Notes: a model not told the origin generated them from the sequence alone. A DNA stretch of 64,000 bases from Sulfurospirillum arsenophilum NBRC 109478 (GCF_000813345.1 NZ_BBQF01000001.1:496001-560000), one strand, 5' to 3'. Numbered from the stretch's first letter, positions 46,138 to 56,218 are shown. A program made the numbers and translations.

Positions 46138-46799
46138 TGCACTATTTCCACAGGCAAGTACAGCTGTGGGGAGAAGAGACACAACAAAGCTTACAAACTA
46201 AGAAGATCGTCATCATCGGCTGTGGTGGACTTGGAAGTTCTTTGGCGTACGCGCTTGGAAGTTCCGGAATTGGCGAAATTCACCTCGTGGACTTTGATGA
46301 AGTGAGTGTGCATAATATTCACCGACAGATCGCGTTTAAAGTGGGTGATGAGGGAAAACTCAAGGCCAATGTGGTCAAAGAGAGCATTGAAAGTCGTTGC
46401 CCTTTTGTGAAAGTTTATGCACACATCGGACGCTTAGAAGCGTTTACATGTAAAGGTATAAACGTCGATCTCATCATTGATGCAACTGATAATTTACCCA
46501 CACGAGGACTGATTGATGCGTATGCCAAAGAAGTGAACACTCCTTGGCTTTATGGTTCGGTTGAGGCTTTTAATGGGCAAGTCTGTTTTTTTGAACAGAG
46601 TAGTTTTAAAGCTTTCCAGATCAGCAATAAAACGCCTTCCGGCATTGCTGCACCCATTGTGATGCACATCGCATCCTTGCAAGCTAACTTAGCATTGCGC
46701 TATTTAGCGGGACTGAGTGTTAAAAAAGATTTGCTTTATTATCTGTACATCAACGAAGAGGGTGAGTTAATCACCCAAAAATTTGGAATGCCAAAATAA
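46134..46799 (+). CDS. ThiF/MoeB/HesA-family adenylyltransferase
   Basis: The 221-residue E1-like protein has the nucleotide-binding GCGGLGSS, the Asp motif VDFDEVSVHNIHRQ with its Arg, and DATDN. Such enzymes adenylate a ubiquitin-like carrier (ThiS, MoaD) or a tRNA or amino acid substrate. The zinc-binding Cys pairs and the catalytic Cys loop of ThiF/MoeB are not visible, so it may act differently (HesA/TcdA-like). ATG 46134 overlaps the nitrilase-like stop. A full palindrome at 46443-46454 is read as FTCK. No thiamine or molybdopterin gene is near. Confidence 0.85.
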   Translation: MMHYFHRQVQLWGEETQQSLQTKKIVIIGCGGLGSSLAYALGSSGIGEIHLVDFDEVSVHNIHRQIAFKVGDEGKLKANVVKESIESRCPFVKVYAHIGRLEAFTCKGINVDLIIDATDNLPTRGLIDAYAKEVNTPWLYGSVEAFNGQVCFFEQSSFKAFQISNKTPSGIAAPIVMHIASLQANLALRYLAGLSVKKDLLYYLYINEEGELITQKFGMPK

Positions 46800-46820
46800 G
46801 CCAAACGTTTGATGAAAACG

Positions 46821-46832
46821 TTTACATGTAAA
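46821..46832. repeat. Iterated palindrome TTTACATGTAAA
   Basis: Perfect copy 21 bp after the ThiF-like stop, next to the dapC ribosome binding site. Confidence 0.9.
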
Positions 46833-46842
46833 AGGAAAACCA

Positions 46843-47973
46843 TTGCATTTTGAACCGTATCCCTTTGAAAAATTAACTGAATTGCTCAAAGATATCACAC
46901 CAAATAGTACGTATCCAGCGGTGAGTCTCACTATTGGTGAACCGCAGTTTGAAACACCTGATTTTATACAAGAAGCACTCAAAAACAATAGTGCATTATT
47001 GAATAAATACCCAAAATCTTCAGGCGAAGCGTATGTGAATGATGCGCAACGTAGTTTTGTCAAAAACCGTTTTAATGTTGACCTAAAGCAAAGTGAACTG
47101 CTCTCCACTTTTGGAACAAGGGAGGTGCTTTTTAACTTTCCTCAGTATCTTTTGTATGGCAAGCCAAATCCTGTTATGGCATACACCAACCCTTTTTATC
47201 AGATTTACGAAGGTGCAGCGATTGCGAGCCACGCTCGTGTCGTGCATTTGAGCCTCACCAAAGAGAATGCGTTTAAACCTGATATTAATTTGCCTGCCTT
47301 AAAAGAGGCAGATTTGATTATTCTCAATTTTCCCAACAATCCAACTACTTCTGTTTTAAGTCTTGATGAACTCGGTGAGTGGGTGAAATTTGCCCTCAAA
47401 TACGACATTGTGCTTTTAAACGATGAGTGTTACAGTGAAATTTATGTGGGTGAAAAACCAGCTTCTTTATTGGAAGCCTCTTTACATGTAGGGAATCCTA
47501 GCTTTAAAAACGTACTGGTCATCAACTCGATCTCCAAACGCAGTTCTGCTCCAGGGCTTAGGTCAGGCTTCATAGCAGGTGATGAGAAAATATTAAATGG
47601 TTATGCAAAATACCGCACCTATGTGGGAGCAGGCATTCCCTTACCACTTCAAATTGCTTCTGCTGTGGCGTGGAGCGATATGGAACATGTAGAGCTTACG
47701 CGTGCGCAATATGCGAAAAATCTTCGCCTTGCACATGAAATTTTAGGTGTTCCAGAAGTAGATGCGACGTTTTACGTTTGGTTGGAAGTTGAGGATGATT
47801 TGAGCTTTACATGTAAACTCTATGAGCAGAAAAATATCAAAGTTTTGCCAGGTCGTTTTCTAGGACGGGGTGGCGTTGGCGAGAATTATGTGCGCATTGC
47901 GCTTGTGGAAAACAGTGTGAAAACAGAAGCGATTTTAAAAGAGATTAGGGATTTTATTTCTACTTCGAAGTAG
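46843..47973 (+). CDS. dapC: Succinyldiaminopimelate transaminase (PLP aminotransferase)
   Basis: The 376-residue fold-type I aminotransferase has NFPNNPTTSV, NDECYSEIY and the PLP lysine in NSISKRSSAPGLRSG. Length and layout match DapC, which transaminates N-succinyl-2-amino-6-ketopimelate in lysine and peptidoglycan synthesis. dapE in the same window supports this. The start is TTG 46843 behind AAAGGA. It holds one full palindrome (47806-47817, FTCK) and one near-copy (LHVG). Confidence 0.85.
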   Translation: MHFEPYPFEKLTELLKDITPNSTYPAVSLTIGEPQFETPDFIQEALKNNSALLNKYPKSSGEAYVNDAQRSFVKNRFNVDLKQSELLSTFGTREVLFNFPQYLLYGKPNPVMAYTNPFYQIYEGAAIASHARVVHLSLTKENAFKPDINLPALKEADLIILNFPNNPTTSVLSLDELGEWVKFALKYDIVLLNDECYSEIYVGEKPASLLEASLHVGNPSFKNVLVINSISKRSSAPGLRSGFIAGDEKILNGYAKYRTYVGAGIPLPLQIASAVAWSDMEHVELTRAQYAKNLRLAHEILGVPEVDATFYVWLEVEDDLSFTCKLYEQKNIKVLPGRFLGRGGVGENYVRIALVENSVKTEAILKEIRDFISTSK

Positions 47974-48041
47974 ACGGTGTAGCTTTTCAAGCTTTGCTTG
48001 TAAAGTATGTAAAAAGTAAAAGATTTTTGTAAAGGGTTGAA

Positions 48042-49352
48042 TTGAAAAAAGTTCATTTTGTAGGAATTGGCGGCATTGGGCTTTCCGCGTTAGCAAAATA
48101 TTTAAAACAAGAGGGTTATGAGATCACAGGCTCTGACATAAAAGCAACGAAAATTACAGCGGGTTTAGAAGAGATGGGTATCAATGTACGCATTCCACAC
48201 GACCCTGATTGCATCACAGACCAAGATTTAGTGGTTTATTCTGCGGTCATTAAATCTGATAACATAGAACTCGTACGCGCACGCGAAAAGGGAATGAGCA
48301 TTATGCCACGTCGTGAAGCATTGCTTTTTATCCTTAAAAATAGACGTGTTTTTTCTGTCTGTGGAGCGCATGGCAAAAGTACGACCAGTGCGATGCTCGC
48401 TTCCATGGTTGAGGGCTCTTTGGTCATTGGCGCAGAGAGTAAACAGTATGGCACCAATATGTACTACAAAGAGGGCAACAATGTCATCTTTGAAGCCGAT
48501 GAAAGCGATGAGAGCTTCTTGAATTCCAATCCGTACATTGCAATTGTCACCAATGCTGAACCTGAGCATATGGAGTATTATAACTACGATTTTAACCGTT
48601 TTTACGGGGCATACCGCCACTTTTTAGAGAGTGCAAAGATTCGTGTTATCAACGCTGAAGATGAGTTTCTAAGCACACTTACAGATTTAGACGCGATTCG
48701 TCTTTATCCGAGCCGAGATATTACGGATATTCAAACGCTTATGCGCGATGGTGAGCCATTTACCTCGTTTATGCTCAAAGATTTGGGACGTTTTGAAGTA
48801 TGGGGCATTGGCGCACATATGGCTCTGGATGCTTCCTTGGCAATTTTAGCAAGTATTCATGAGATGGATGTTGAGACAGCGCGTGAAAAACTCAAAAACT
48901 ATAAAGGAATCAAAAAACGTTTTGATCTTTTAACCAAGCATGAAAATTTTGCTTTGATTGATGATTATGGCCATCACCCAACCGAGATTAAAGCGACTTT
49001 GGGGTCAGCCACAAAATACGCTGAACTCATGGGACTTAAAAAGATTACAGCGATTTGGCAACCGCATAAATACTCTCGCACCATTGATAACTTAGAGAGT
49101 TTTGTGAACTGCTTTGAAGGGGTCGATCAGCTCATTATTTTGCCGGTTTGGAAAGCTGGTGAAAAAGAGGTTTTCATTGACTTTGAAAACGAGTTTGCAC
49201 GTTACTCTCCACTTTTCCCACCGCGCGTTTACCGAAAAGATGATAGTATTGAAATATTCCCTTGCGAAGCGAATCAGCACATTTTTGATGAAGGTTTGGT
49301 GATTAGTTTTGGAGCGGGTGATATTACCTATCAACTACGAGGAGTGATGTAA
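48042..49352 (+). CDS. murC: UDP-N-acetylmuramate-L-alanine ligase
   Basis: MurC adds L-alanine to UDP-MurNAc, the first amino acid of the peptidoglycan stem. The 436-residue protein has the UDP-binding GIGGIGLSALA, Walker A GAHGKSTTSAM, the EADESDESF metal segment, and the C-terminal DDYGHHPTEI. The start is TTG 48042, preceded by AAAGGG. It overlaps the next gene by one base (TAATG). Confidence 0.96.
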   Translation: MKKVHFVGIGGIGLSALAKYLKQEGYEITGSDIKATKITAGLEEMGINVRIPHDPDCITDQDLVVYSAVIKSDNIELVRAREKGMSIMPRREALLFILKNRRVFSVCGAHGKSTTSAMLASMVEGSLVIGAESKQYGTNMYYKEGNNVIFEADESDESFLNSNPYIAIVTNAEPEHMEYYNYDFNRFYGAYRHFLESAKIRVINAEDEFLSTLTDLDAIRLYPSRDITDIQTLMRDGEPFTSFMLKDLGRFEVWGIGAHMALDASLAILASIHEMDVETAREKLKNYKGIKKRFDLLTKHENFALIDDYGHHPTEIKATLGSATKYAELMGLKKITAIWQPHKYSRTIDNLESFVNCFEGVDQLIILPVWKAGEKEVFIDFENEFARYSPLFPPRVYRKDDSIEIFPCEANQHIFDEGLVISFGAGDITYQLRGVM

Positions 49353-49696
49353 TGCAACTTTTACTTGTTTTGGCAGTGGTTTTTCTTGTTGTATTTGGAA
49401 TTTATGCAAAAAAGAGTACCTTCTCCAAAAAAGCAAAAGTAGGGCTTGTGTTAGCCCTTGCTATTTTCATTCTCTTTGCATGGATGTATGAAGCAAATAT
49501 CGCACATCAAAGTGAGCAAAATCGTTTGATGATCAGTGCCTTTAAACAGGGGAAAACACTCTACTGTACAGACAAAGAGATTAGCTCAGCGACATTTGTC
49601 TTTGTGAGTGGAACGCTAAGCTTTATTCCTAACGATAAAAATAAAAATGACAAAGGCATCGTCATCGATATGTCTACATGTAAATTAGAGCGTTGA
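49352..49696 (+). CDS. Small two-helix membrane protein of unknown function, 114 aa
   Basis: Two membrane helices at about residues 2-18 and 28-46 are followed by a hydrophilic domain with two cysteines (LYCTDK, STCKLE) that could pair if periplasmic. It overlaps murC and mutS2 by one base on each side (TAATG, TGATG), so it is tightly co-translated. A near-copy of the palindrome at its end is read as STCK. The function is unknown. Confidence 0.8.
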   Translation: MQLLLVLAVVFLVVFGIYAKKSTFSKKAKVGLVLALAIFILFAWMYEANIAHQSEQNRLMISAFKQGKTLYCTDKEISSATFVFVSGTLSFIPNDKNKNDKGIVIDMSTCKLER

Positions 49697-51897
49697 TGGA
49701 AAAGCTCTTTTCTAAACTCGATCTTGTTGATTATGCAACAGGTTTTAAACATTTCTTAGCACGAGAAAAGCCTCTTTATATGGAGGGCGATGCCAATTTA
49801 CATTATAAACTGATTCATGAACTTCTTACGCGTGATCGTCTGAAGCCTCTGCCAGAAGTTCCTTCTTTAGATGTAGCGCTCATGCATCTGAGCAAAATGG
49901 GAATGCTTCGTCTTAACGAGATTTTTGCGTTTGTTCAGATTATTAACTATATGCTGTACCTTAAAAATATGCTGAACGACCAAAGCCTTGGCGAATGGAT
50001 GGAGCGTATTCTCATCCCCGCTGAAATTACCCAAATTTGTAACTATTTTGATGAGAAAGGTGAATTGAAATCTAGTGTGGATGAGCAGTTTGCGAATATC
50101 GCTCAAAGCCTTAAGATGGTTAAAGATGAGATGAACAGTACGCTTCGCCGTTTGATCTCAACGGAAAAGGTTGCACTTTATTTAGCAGACAAGCAAATCC
50201 ATTACATTAACAATCAAGAAGCGCTTTTAATGCGTGGTGGTTTTAACCATGTATTAAAAGGCAACGTCATTGGACGTAGCAGCAGTGGCTTTTTCTATGT
50301 CGTACCTGAAGCCTTAGCCAAACTGGTGAGTCGGGAAAGTGAACTGTTAGATCGTAAAGAAGAGCTTGTGTATAAATACGCCAAACAGATCTCTTCGGTT
50401 TTTACTAAACAGCTCAAATTTTTAGGTTTTGTGAACAAAGAGTTCGACCGTTTTGATGCCTACTATGCCAGAGTTGCATACGCGAGAGAAAAAGATATGG
50501 AGTTTGTGCTCCCATCCAAGAGCAATATCATTAAGCTGGAAAACTTTGCCCATCCAGCATTAGCCAATCCAAAACCTATTACGATTGATTTTTCCAAGCA
50601 GGTTTTGATGATTACGGGTGTGAATGCAGGTGGAAAGACGATGCTTTTAAAGTCTATCCTCTCCGCTGCAATTTTGAGTAAGTATTTGCTTCCTATGCGC
50701 ATTGATGCAAAGTATTCAAGTATTGGTTCCTTCAAAGAAGTGTTTGCTATTTTGGATGATCCTCAAAATGTTAAAAATGACATCTCTACCTTTGCGGGAC
50801 GGATGAGTGAGTTTAGTAAGCTTTTTGGTAAAAAAGTAGCACTGATTGGTGTGGATGAGATAGAACTTGGAACGGATGCCGATGAAGCAGCAAATCTGTT
50901 TAAAGTCATGATCGAAAAGCTCATCGACAAAGAGATGAAAATCGTCATTACCACGCACCATAAACGTTTAGCATCCTTGCTTGCAACGCACCCTGAGGTT
51001 GAACTCTTAGCGGCAATTTACGATGAAAAAAGCGAACGTCCAACGTATGGATTTTTAAAAGGAACCATTGGAAAGAGTTACGCCTTTGAGACAGCCCTTC
51101 GTTATGGGATTCCTCAGTCATTGGTTGCAGAAGCGAGAGTTTTGTACGGAGAAGACAAAGAGAAGCTTAATGAGTTGATCCAAAAAAATATCGACTTAGA
51201 GCTTGAAATGCGTAAAACCTCTCAAGAACTGGATGCAAGACTCCGTGAAGTGGAAAAACTCAAAGAGTCATTGCGCGATGAAAAAGATCGTGTAAGAGAA
51301 GAGTTTGACCATGCCTATTCGAAGATGTCTAAAGAGTTCAATCAAGCGATTGGTGAAGCAAAAAAGGCGATTAAGAGTTCCGATACCAAAGAGTCGCATC
51401 GCCTTTTAAATAAGGCTAATCAACTGCATCAAGAGACAAAAAGAGTCATTCCTGATCAAAAATCTGAACCCTTACATGTAGGCGATAAGATCAAGTATGG
51501 AAGCTCTAAGGGCGTGATTAAAGGCATTAAAAAAGAAGAAGCAATGATCGAGTGCGATGGCATAAGCCTTCGTGTGCCACTCGCCAAGCTCAAACGCACA
51601 GGCAATCAGCCTAAAGTGCACAAATCAGGTGTTGTCATCTCCAAAGAGACCCCGAGTAGCTCAATGATTTTGGATCTGCATGGGCTAAGAGCTGATGAAG
51701 CGGTTGAAAGGCTTGATAAGTTTTTAAGCGACGCCCTTATGAGTGGCTTTGATGAGGTGTTAGTCTATCATGGCATAGGAACGGGAAAACTAGCGTACGC
51801 GGTGAGAACGTTTTTAAGCACGTATCCTTCTTTGGTTTCATACGGCGATGCTCCTATCAATATGGGCGGTTATGGCGCCACATTGATTAAGCTTTAA
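49696..51897 (+). CDS. mutS2: Endonuclease MutS2
   Basis: MutS2 lacks the mismatch-binding domain of MutS. It acts against homologous recombination or on collided ribosomes. The 733-residue protein has a MutS core with Walker A ITGVNAGGKTMLLK, a signature near STFAGRMSEFSKL, a long coiled coil (about residues 490-560), a KOW-like segment, and the C-terminal Smr nuclease domain with LDLHGLRADEA and HGIGTGKLA. I start at ATG 49696, which overlaps the preceding stop. Its C-terminal part holds a near-copy of the palindrome read as LHVG. Confidence 0.95.
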   Translation: MEKLFSKLDLVDYATGFKHFLAREKPLYMEGDANLHYKLIHELLTRDRLKPLPEVPSLDVALMHLSKMGMLRLNEIFAFVQIINYMLYLKNMLNDQSLGEWMERILIPAEITQICNYFDEKGELKSSVDEQFANIAQSLKMVKDEMNSTLRRLISTEKVALYLADKQIHYINNQEALLMRGGFNHVLKGNVIGRSSSGFFYVVPEALAKLVSRESELLDRKEELVYKYAKQISSVFTKQLKFLGFVNKEFDRFDAYYARVAYAREKDMEFVLPSKSNIIKLENFAHPALANPKPITIDFSKQVLMITGVNAGGKTMLLKSILSAAILSKYLLPMRIDAKYSSIGSFKEVFAILDDPQNVKNDISTFAGRMSEFSKLFGKKVALIGVDEIELGTDADEAANLFKVMIEKLIDKEMKIVITTHHKRLASLLATHPEVELLAAIYDEKSERPTYGFLKGTIGKSYAFETALRYGIPQSLVAEARVLYGEDKEKLNELIQKNIDLELEMRKTSQELDARLREVEKLKESLRDEKDRVREEFDHAYSKMSKEFNQAIGEAKKAIKSSDTKESHRLLNKANQLHQETKRVIPDQKSEPLHVGDKIKYGSSKGVIKGIKKEEAMIECDGISLRVPLAKLKRTGNQPKVHKSGVVISKETPSSSMILDLHGLRADEAVERLDKFLSDALMSGFDEVLVYHGIGTGKLAYAVRTFLSTYPSLVSYGDAPINMGGYGATLIKL

Positions 51898-51971
51898 AAA
51901 AGCTTGATGGAAGATCATAAACTTTAAAATAATATATAATCTAAACAAGAGTCTTTTATAATAGAGGTACT

Positions 51972-53084
51972 ATGGTGAAAACAGAAGAACTTTTCTTAAA
52001 ACTTTTACGCTTTGTCTCCGTCACTCCAGATGATGGTGGCGCATTTGCGTTTATAAAAGAGTACCTGAATGACTTTGAAGTCATTGAAGTAAATGTCGAA
52101 AAAACGAAAAATCTCTTTTTATACAAACGCTTTGGGGAAGGTCCACATCTCTGTTTTGCTGGGCATATTGATGTTGTTCCTCCAGGTCACGGTTGGCAAA
52201 GTGAACCATTTGAGCCTCTTGTGAAAGAGGGCATCGTGTATGCCAGAGGTGCGCAAGATATGAAAAGTGGTGTGTGCGCATTTTTACAAGCACTCAAACA
52301 AGCAGAAAATTTCAAAGGTACACTCTCAGCACTTCTTACCAGTGATGAAGAGGGTGATGCAAAACATGGTACGATTGAAGTCCTTAGAGAGCTAGAGCGC
52401 CGCTCTTTTTTACCAAATTATGCGATTGTGGCAGAGCCAACGAGTGAAGTAGTGTTTGGTGACGCCCTCAAAATTGGACGCAGAGGTTCTATTAACGGTA
52501 TGATTGAAATTACAGGTAAGCAAGGTCATGCGGCTTATCCTGAAAAAGCGATCAACCCTGTGCATCAAGTAGCTCCGCTACTGCATAAACTAGCAGGTCA
52601 TTTACTTGATTCTGGTGATGAGGATTTCACCCCTTCGCAGATGGTGATTACCGACATTCGTGGTGGTATGGAAGTGAGCAATGTTACGCCTGGAAATCTT
52701 AAAATTATGTTCAATGTCCGCAACTCTACCAAAACCGAGAGGGAAAAAATCCGCGTTTATGTGGAAGACGTTCTTCAAGGCATGAACTTTAGCCTTCATT
52801 TGAGTGAAAGTGCACAACCTTTTGTTACATGTAAAGACTCTTTAATCGTCAAAACAGTTAGTAACGCACTTTTACATGTAAAAGGTAAAATGCCTAAACT
52901 CTCCACCGCAGGAGGCACTAGCGATGCACGTTTTTTTGGTGCTTTTGGCATTGCAACCGTAGAGTGTGGCGTGGTCAATGATACCATTCATGCACCCAAT
53001 GAATGTTGTCCATTGCACGAAGTAGAGTCTTTAGTCGAAGTATTTAAAAATGTGATTGAAAATTTTGAAAAGGAAGATGTATGA
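51972..53084 (+). CDS. dapE: Succinyl-diaminopimelate desuccinylase
   Basis: DapE frees L,L-diaminopimelate for lysine and peptidoglycan synthesis. The 370-residue M20 metallopeptidase-fold protein has the zinc ligands [11 protein letters not shown] (His), [10 protein letters not shown] (Asp), SDEEGD (Glu pair) and the C-terminal His in [10 protein letters not shown] -10 box TATAAT at 51935-51940 starts its own transcript. Two palindrome copies lie 46 bp apart, one a core (52825-52834, VTCK) and one full (52871-52882, LHVK). ridA overlaps by 4 bp. Confidence 0.95.
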   Translation: MVKTEELFLKLLRFVSVTPDDGGAFAFIKEYLNDFEVIEVNVEKTKNLFLYKRFGEGPHLCFAGHIDVVPPGHGWQSEPFEPLVKEGIVYARGAQDMKSGVCAFLQALKQAENFKGTLSALLTSDEEGDAKHGTIEVLRELERRSFLPNYAIVAEPTSEVVFGDALKIGRRGSINGMIEITGKQGHAAYPEKAINPVHQVAPLLHKLAGHLLDSGDEDFTPSQMVITDIRGGMEVSNVTPGNLKIMFNVRNSTKTEREKIRVYVEDVLQGMNFSLHLSESAQPFVTCKDSLIVKTVSNALLHVKGKMPKLSTAGGTSDARFFGAFGIATVECGVVNDTIHAPNECCPLHEVESLVEVFKNVIENFEKEDV

Positions 53085-53452
53085 AGATTGTTGCAACGAC
53101 CAGCGCACCTGCTGCGATTGGTCCGTATTCACAAGCCATTGTTGTGAATGATATGGTGTTTACCTCTGGACAAATTGCACTCAAGCCAGATGGTAGCTTT
53201 TTGGATGGGGATGTGGAGGCTCAAACCACACAAGTGTTAGAAAACCTCCAAGCCGTACTTAAAGAAGCGGGCAGTAGTTTGCAAAAAGTGGTTAAAACAA
53301 CCATCTTTTTAGCAAATATGGATGACTTTGTAAAAGTGAATGGTGTGTATGGCTCTTTTTTTGGAGAGCATAAACCTGCACGCAGTACAGTTGGTGTGAA
53401 AACCTTGCCTAAAAATGCGTTGGTTGAGATCGAAGCAATCGCAGTAAAGTAA
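53081..53452 (+). CDS. ridA: RidA-family enamine/imine deaminase
   Basis: RidA removes reactive enamines formed by PLP enzymes. The 123-residue protein has the family's IGPYSQAI start, FTSGQIAL, and the C-terminal [12 protein letters not shown] with the catalytic Arg, then VEIEAIAV. It overlaps dapE by 4 bp (ATGA). Confidence 0.95.
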   Translation: MKIVATTSAPAAIGPYSQAIVVNDMVFTSGQIALKPDGSFLDGDVEAQTTQVLENLQAVLKEAGSSLQKVVKTTIFLANMDDFVKVNGVYGSFFGEHKPARSTVGVKTLPKNALVEIEAIAVK

Positions 53453-53557
53453 AAATTTTATTTTAAAAGTCTTAAATAAACTTCGTTTAAAGTTTTTGTA
53501 GGACTTTTTATAATAGAATGTCGCACCCTAAAATCTTAGAGTAGGAAGTTATTTAGC

Positions 53558-54898
53558 ATGACAAAAAATCACTATGACGTCTTAGTAGTCGGTGGCGGAA
53601 TCTCAGGTGCAGCTCTGTTTTATGAGCTTGCAAAATATACAGATGTTAAGCGCATTGCGCTAGTCGAAAAATATGAGCGTTTAGCAAAACTCAATTCTGC
53701 TGGAACATCAAATTCTCAAACCATTCACTGTGGTGACATAGAGACAAACTATACTCTAGACAAAGCCAAAAAAGTCAAAGAGACTGCCAGTATGATCTCA
53801 AAATACTGCGTAAATCATGGGCATGAAGGGAAATTCCTATTTGCACATCAAAAAATGGCAATCGGTGTGGGTGATACCGAAGTGGCATATATGAAAAATA
53901 GGTACGAAGAGTTTAAAGAACTCTATCCGTATTTGGAAGTTTTTGACAAAGAAAAACTCTCTAAAATTGAGCCAAAGCTTATTTACGATGAAAATGGTAA
54001 AGAGCGTCCAGATAGCATCATTGGTGTTGGTGTTGAAGGTGGCGAATACAGTACGGTTGATTTTGGTCAAATGACTGAAAGTTTGGTAAAAGAAGCTCAA
54101 AAAATTGAAGGCAAAGTTGCTGATGTATTTTTGAACTCTCAAGTAACCAATATTACCAAGCTAGGTGATATGCACGTTGTTATGACAAAAGATCAAACGT
54201 TTACGGCTGATTTCGTTGTGGTAAATGCGGGTGCTCATTCACTTTATCTTGCGCATGAAATGGGCTTTGGTCTTGACTTTGCATGTTTACCTGTTGCTGG
54301 TAGTTTCTACATGACAAAGAAAAAAATGCTTAATGGTAAAGTTTACATGGTTCAACATCCAAAACTTCCATTTGCTGCATTGCATGGCGATCCTGATATT
54401 TTAGCGGATGGTTGTACACGTTTTGGTCCAACAGCATTGGTTCTTCCAAAATTAGAGCGTTACACGGGTGGTACGTATCTTGATTTCTGGCAGACACTCC
54501 AATTTGATGGCAAAGTTGCAAAAGTTTTTTGGGATTTGATGAAAGACAGTGACATTCGAAATTATATCTTTAGAAATTTCCTCTTTGAAATTCCTAAATT
54601 TGGTAAAGAGCTTTTCATTAAAGATGCACGTAAAATTGTTCCATCATTACAACTTGATGAACTTGAATACGCACATAACTTTGGTGGTGTAAGACCTCAA
54701 GTTATCAATAAAACAGAGAAAAAATTGATGTTGGGAGAAGCAAGTATCAATCCAGGTACGGGTATCATCTTTAACATGACACCAAGCCCAGGAGCTACTA
54801 GCTGTCTTGGTAATGCACGACGTGACGTTAGAATCGTTTGTGAATACTTAGGCAAAACCTTTGATGAAGAACTCTTCAAAAAAGAACTCGTTGACTAA
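53558..54898 (+). CDS. mqo: Malate:quinone oxidoreductase
   Basis: Mqo oxidises malate to oxaloacetate and passes electrons to the quinone pool, in place of or beside NAD-dependent malate dehydrogenase. The 446-residue FAD protein has the N-terminal dinucleotide motif VVGGGISGAALFYELAKY, the LNSAGTSNSQTIHCG segment typical of Mqo, and the C-terminal FNFGGVRPQ-like region (NFGGVRPQV). It stands alone, followed by a hairpin without a T tail. Confidence 0.92.
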   Translation: MTKNHYDVLVVGGGISGAALFYELAKYTDVKRIALVEKYERLAKLNSAGTSNSQTIHCGDIETNYTLDKAKKVKETASMISKYCVNHGHEGKFLFAHQKMAIGVGDTEVAYMKNRYEEFKELYPYLEVFDKEKLSKIEPKLIYDENGKERPDSIIGVGVEGGEYSTVDFGQMTESLVKEAQKIEGKVADVFLNSQVTNITKLGDMHVVMTKDQTFTADFVVVNAGAHSLYLAHEMGFGLDFACLPVAGSFYMTKKKMLNGKVYMVQHPKLPFAALHGDPDILADGCTRFGPTALVLPKLERYTGGTYLDFWQTLQFDGKVAKVFWDLMKDSDIRNYIFRNFLFEIPKFGKELFIKDARKIVPSLQLDELEYAHNFGGVRPQVINKTEKKLMLGEASINPGTGIIFNMTPSPGATSCLGNARRDVRIVCEYLGKTFDEELFKKELVD

Positions 54899-54906
54899 AT
54901 CTACTT

Positions 54907-54928
54907 GGGGCTTTGATTTCAAAGCCCC
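54907..54928 (+). terminator. Hairpin after mqo
   Basis: GGGGCTTTG-ATTT-CAAAGCCCC, a perfect 9-bp stem but no T run, so termination is uncertain. Confidence 0.5.
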
Positions 54929-54943
54929 ACATAAAGCTTACAC

Positions 54944-55633
54944 ATGATAAATCCTCTTGACCTTTACGCTAAAATCGAATCACTCATTGGCTTTGATGCC
55001 CAGTATGAAAAACTCTATCAAATCTATTTACACCTTTTAAATTCTTTACATGTAAAGACAATTTTGGATGTAGGTTGTGGTAATGGTAAATTTTTAAAGC
55101 ACTTGCAAAGCAGACAATTGAGTGCATGTGGTATTGATCGAAGTGCTGCAATGATTGAACGTGCCCTTGCATTAGGTGTGGATGCAAGTACCAAAGAGTT
55201 AGATGCGTTTGAAGAAGCTTCTTTTGAGTGTGTTGTTGCGATTGCTGATGTACTCAACTATATCCCTGCAACAGAGTTAGAATCTTTTTTTGAAGCGGTG
55301 GCAAGAGTTTTACCCAAAGAGGGTTATTTTATCTGTGATGTCAATACACTTTATGGTTTTGAAGGTGTAGCGGAAGGTGTGATGTGTCAAGACCAAGGTG
55401 ATCAGTTTTTATGTGTTGATGCAACGTTTGAAAACAAAGAGCTTTTAACCAACATTGTTTTGTTTGAAAAAGAGGACGAGTTTTACCGCAAAGTTGAGGG
55501 CTCAATAACGCAATATTTTCATTCGCTCGCATTCTTTAAGAAGTTGAAAGCATTCAAACTGTGTTCTACCAAGTCCGTCACGCTATTTGGTGACGAGCCT
55601 GATAAAACAATTTTAGTGTTGCAAAAACGTTAA
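54944..55633 (+). CDS. Class I SAM-dependent methyltransferase
   Basis: The 229-residue protein has the SAM-binding motif I TILDVGCGNGKF, an acidic end of strand 2 (CGIDRSAAMIERA) and motif IV-like VVAIADVLNYIP. It resembles small-molecule methyltransferases, but the substrate is unknown. A full palindrome at 55045-55056 is read as LHVK just before motif I. The stop shares TTAA with the convergent next gene. Confidence 0.88.
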   Translation: MINPLDLYAKIESLIGFDAQYEKLYQIYLHLLNSLHVKTILDVGCGNGKFLKHLQSRQLSACGIDRSAAMIERALALGVDASTKELDAFEEASFECVVAIADVLNYIPATELESFFEAVARVLPKEGYFICDVNTLYGFEGVAEGVMCQDQGDQFLCVDATFENKELLTNIVLFEKEDEFYRKVEGSITQYFHSLAFFKKLKAFKLCSTKSVTLFGDEPDKTILVLQKR

Positions 55634-56118
55634 ACTATCTTTTGTAAAAATGTATTAAGTGTTGAATTTTGCTGGTCAATTTTATTGTCAGCGTTTAGTT
55701 TATCCATTAATTGTTTACGGAAATCACTTAACATCTGATCTAAACTTGTAAGTGCTTCTGCTCTTGCATCGCCAGTGAGTGGAGGTTGCGTATCGGCACT
55801 TAGTCCTAGTTTGCCTTCTAATTCTGCTTTTTTCTCTTCAATCATTTTTTCGATTTTTTCATTGTTATAATCTTGGAAAAAAGTCAGGGCTCCTTTGGTA
55901 CCTAGCGTATTTTTGAACTCTTCTACCATTGCATCTGATTCGCTTGTTTCGGTTGCAGCAGGTTTGTTTGGATTGGTGTTGGTATTACTGTTGGCAGCAA
56001 GCTGTTTATGAAATTCCTCGGCGAACGAAGAGAGTGCAGAAGAACTTTCATTTTTAGTTTGTGTAAGCGTATTGCTAAACAATTGACCGATCTTATTTTG
56101 AGTATCGTTGATAGTCAT
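55630..56118 (-). CDS. Unknown protein with Asn/Thr-rich linker, 162 aa
   Basis: The protein has an N-terminal helical part, a low-complexity linker rich in Asn, Thr and Pro (about residues 45-60), and a helical, charged C-terminal part with a predicted coiled coil (IEKMIEEKKAELEG). There is no signal peptide or membrane helix. This layout can occur in flagellar or secretion-associated proteins, but I recognise no family. ATG 56118 has AAGGAG at a fair distance; the reading frame opens one codon earlier at another ATG. Confidence 0.7.
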   Translation of the reverse strand: MTINDTQNKIGQLFSNTLTQTKNESSSALSSFAEEFHKQLAANSNTNTNPNKPAATETSESDAMVEEFKNTLGTKGALTFFQDYNNEKIEKMIEEKKAELEGKLGLSADTQPPLTGDARAEALTSLDQMLSDFRKQLMDKLNADNKIDQQNSTLNTFLQKIV

Positions 56119-56218
56119 CAAAAACTCCTTATAGCATTGTAATGTATAACAAGCAAAAAAGGTTCCTATGTTACAATTATAGAATAATGTGCAATGTCAG
56201 TTAGGATGAAGGAGTACT

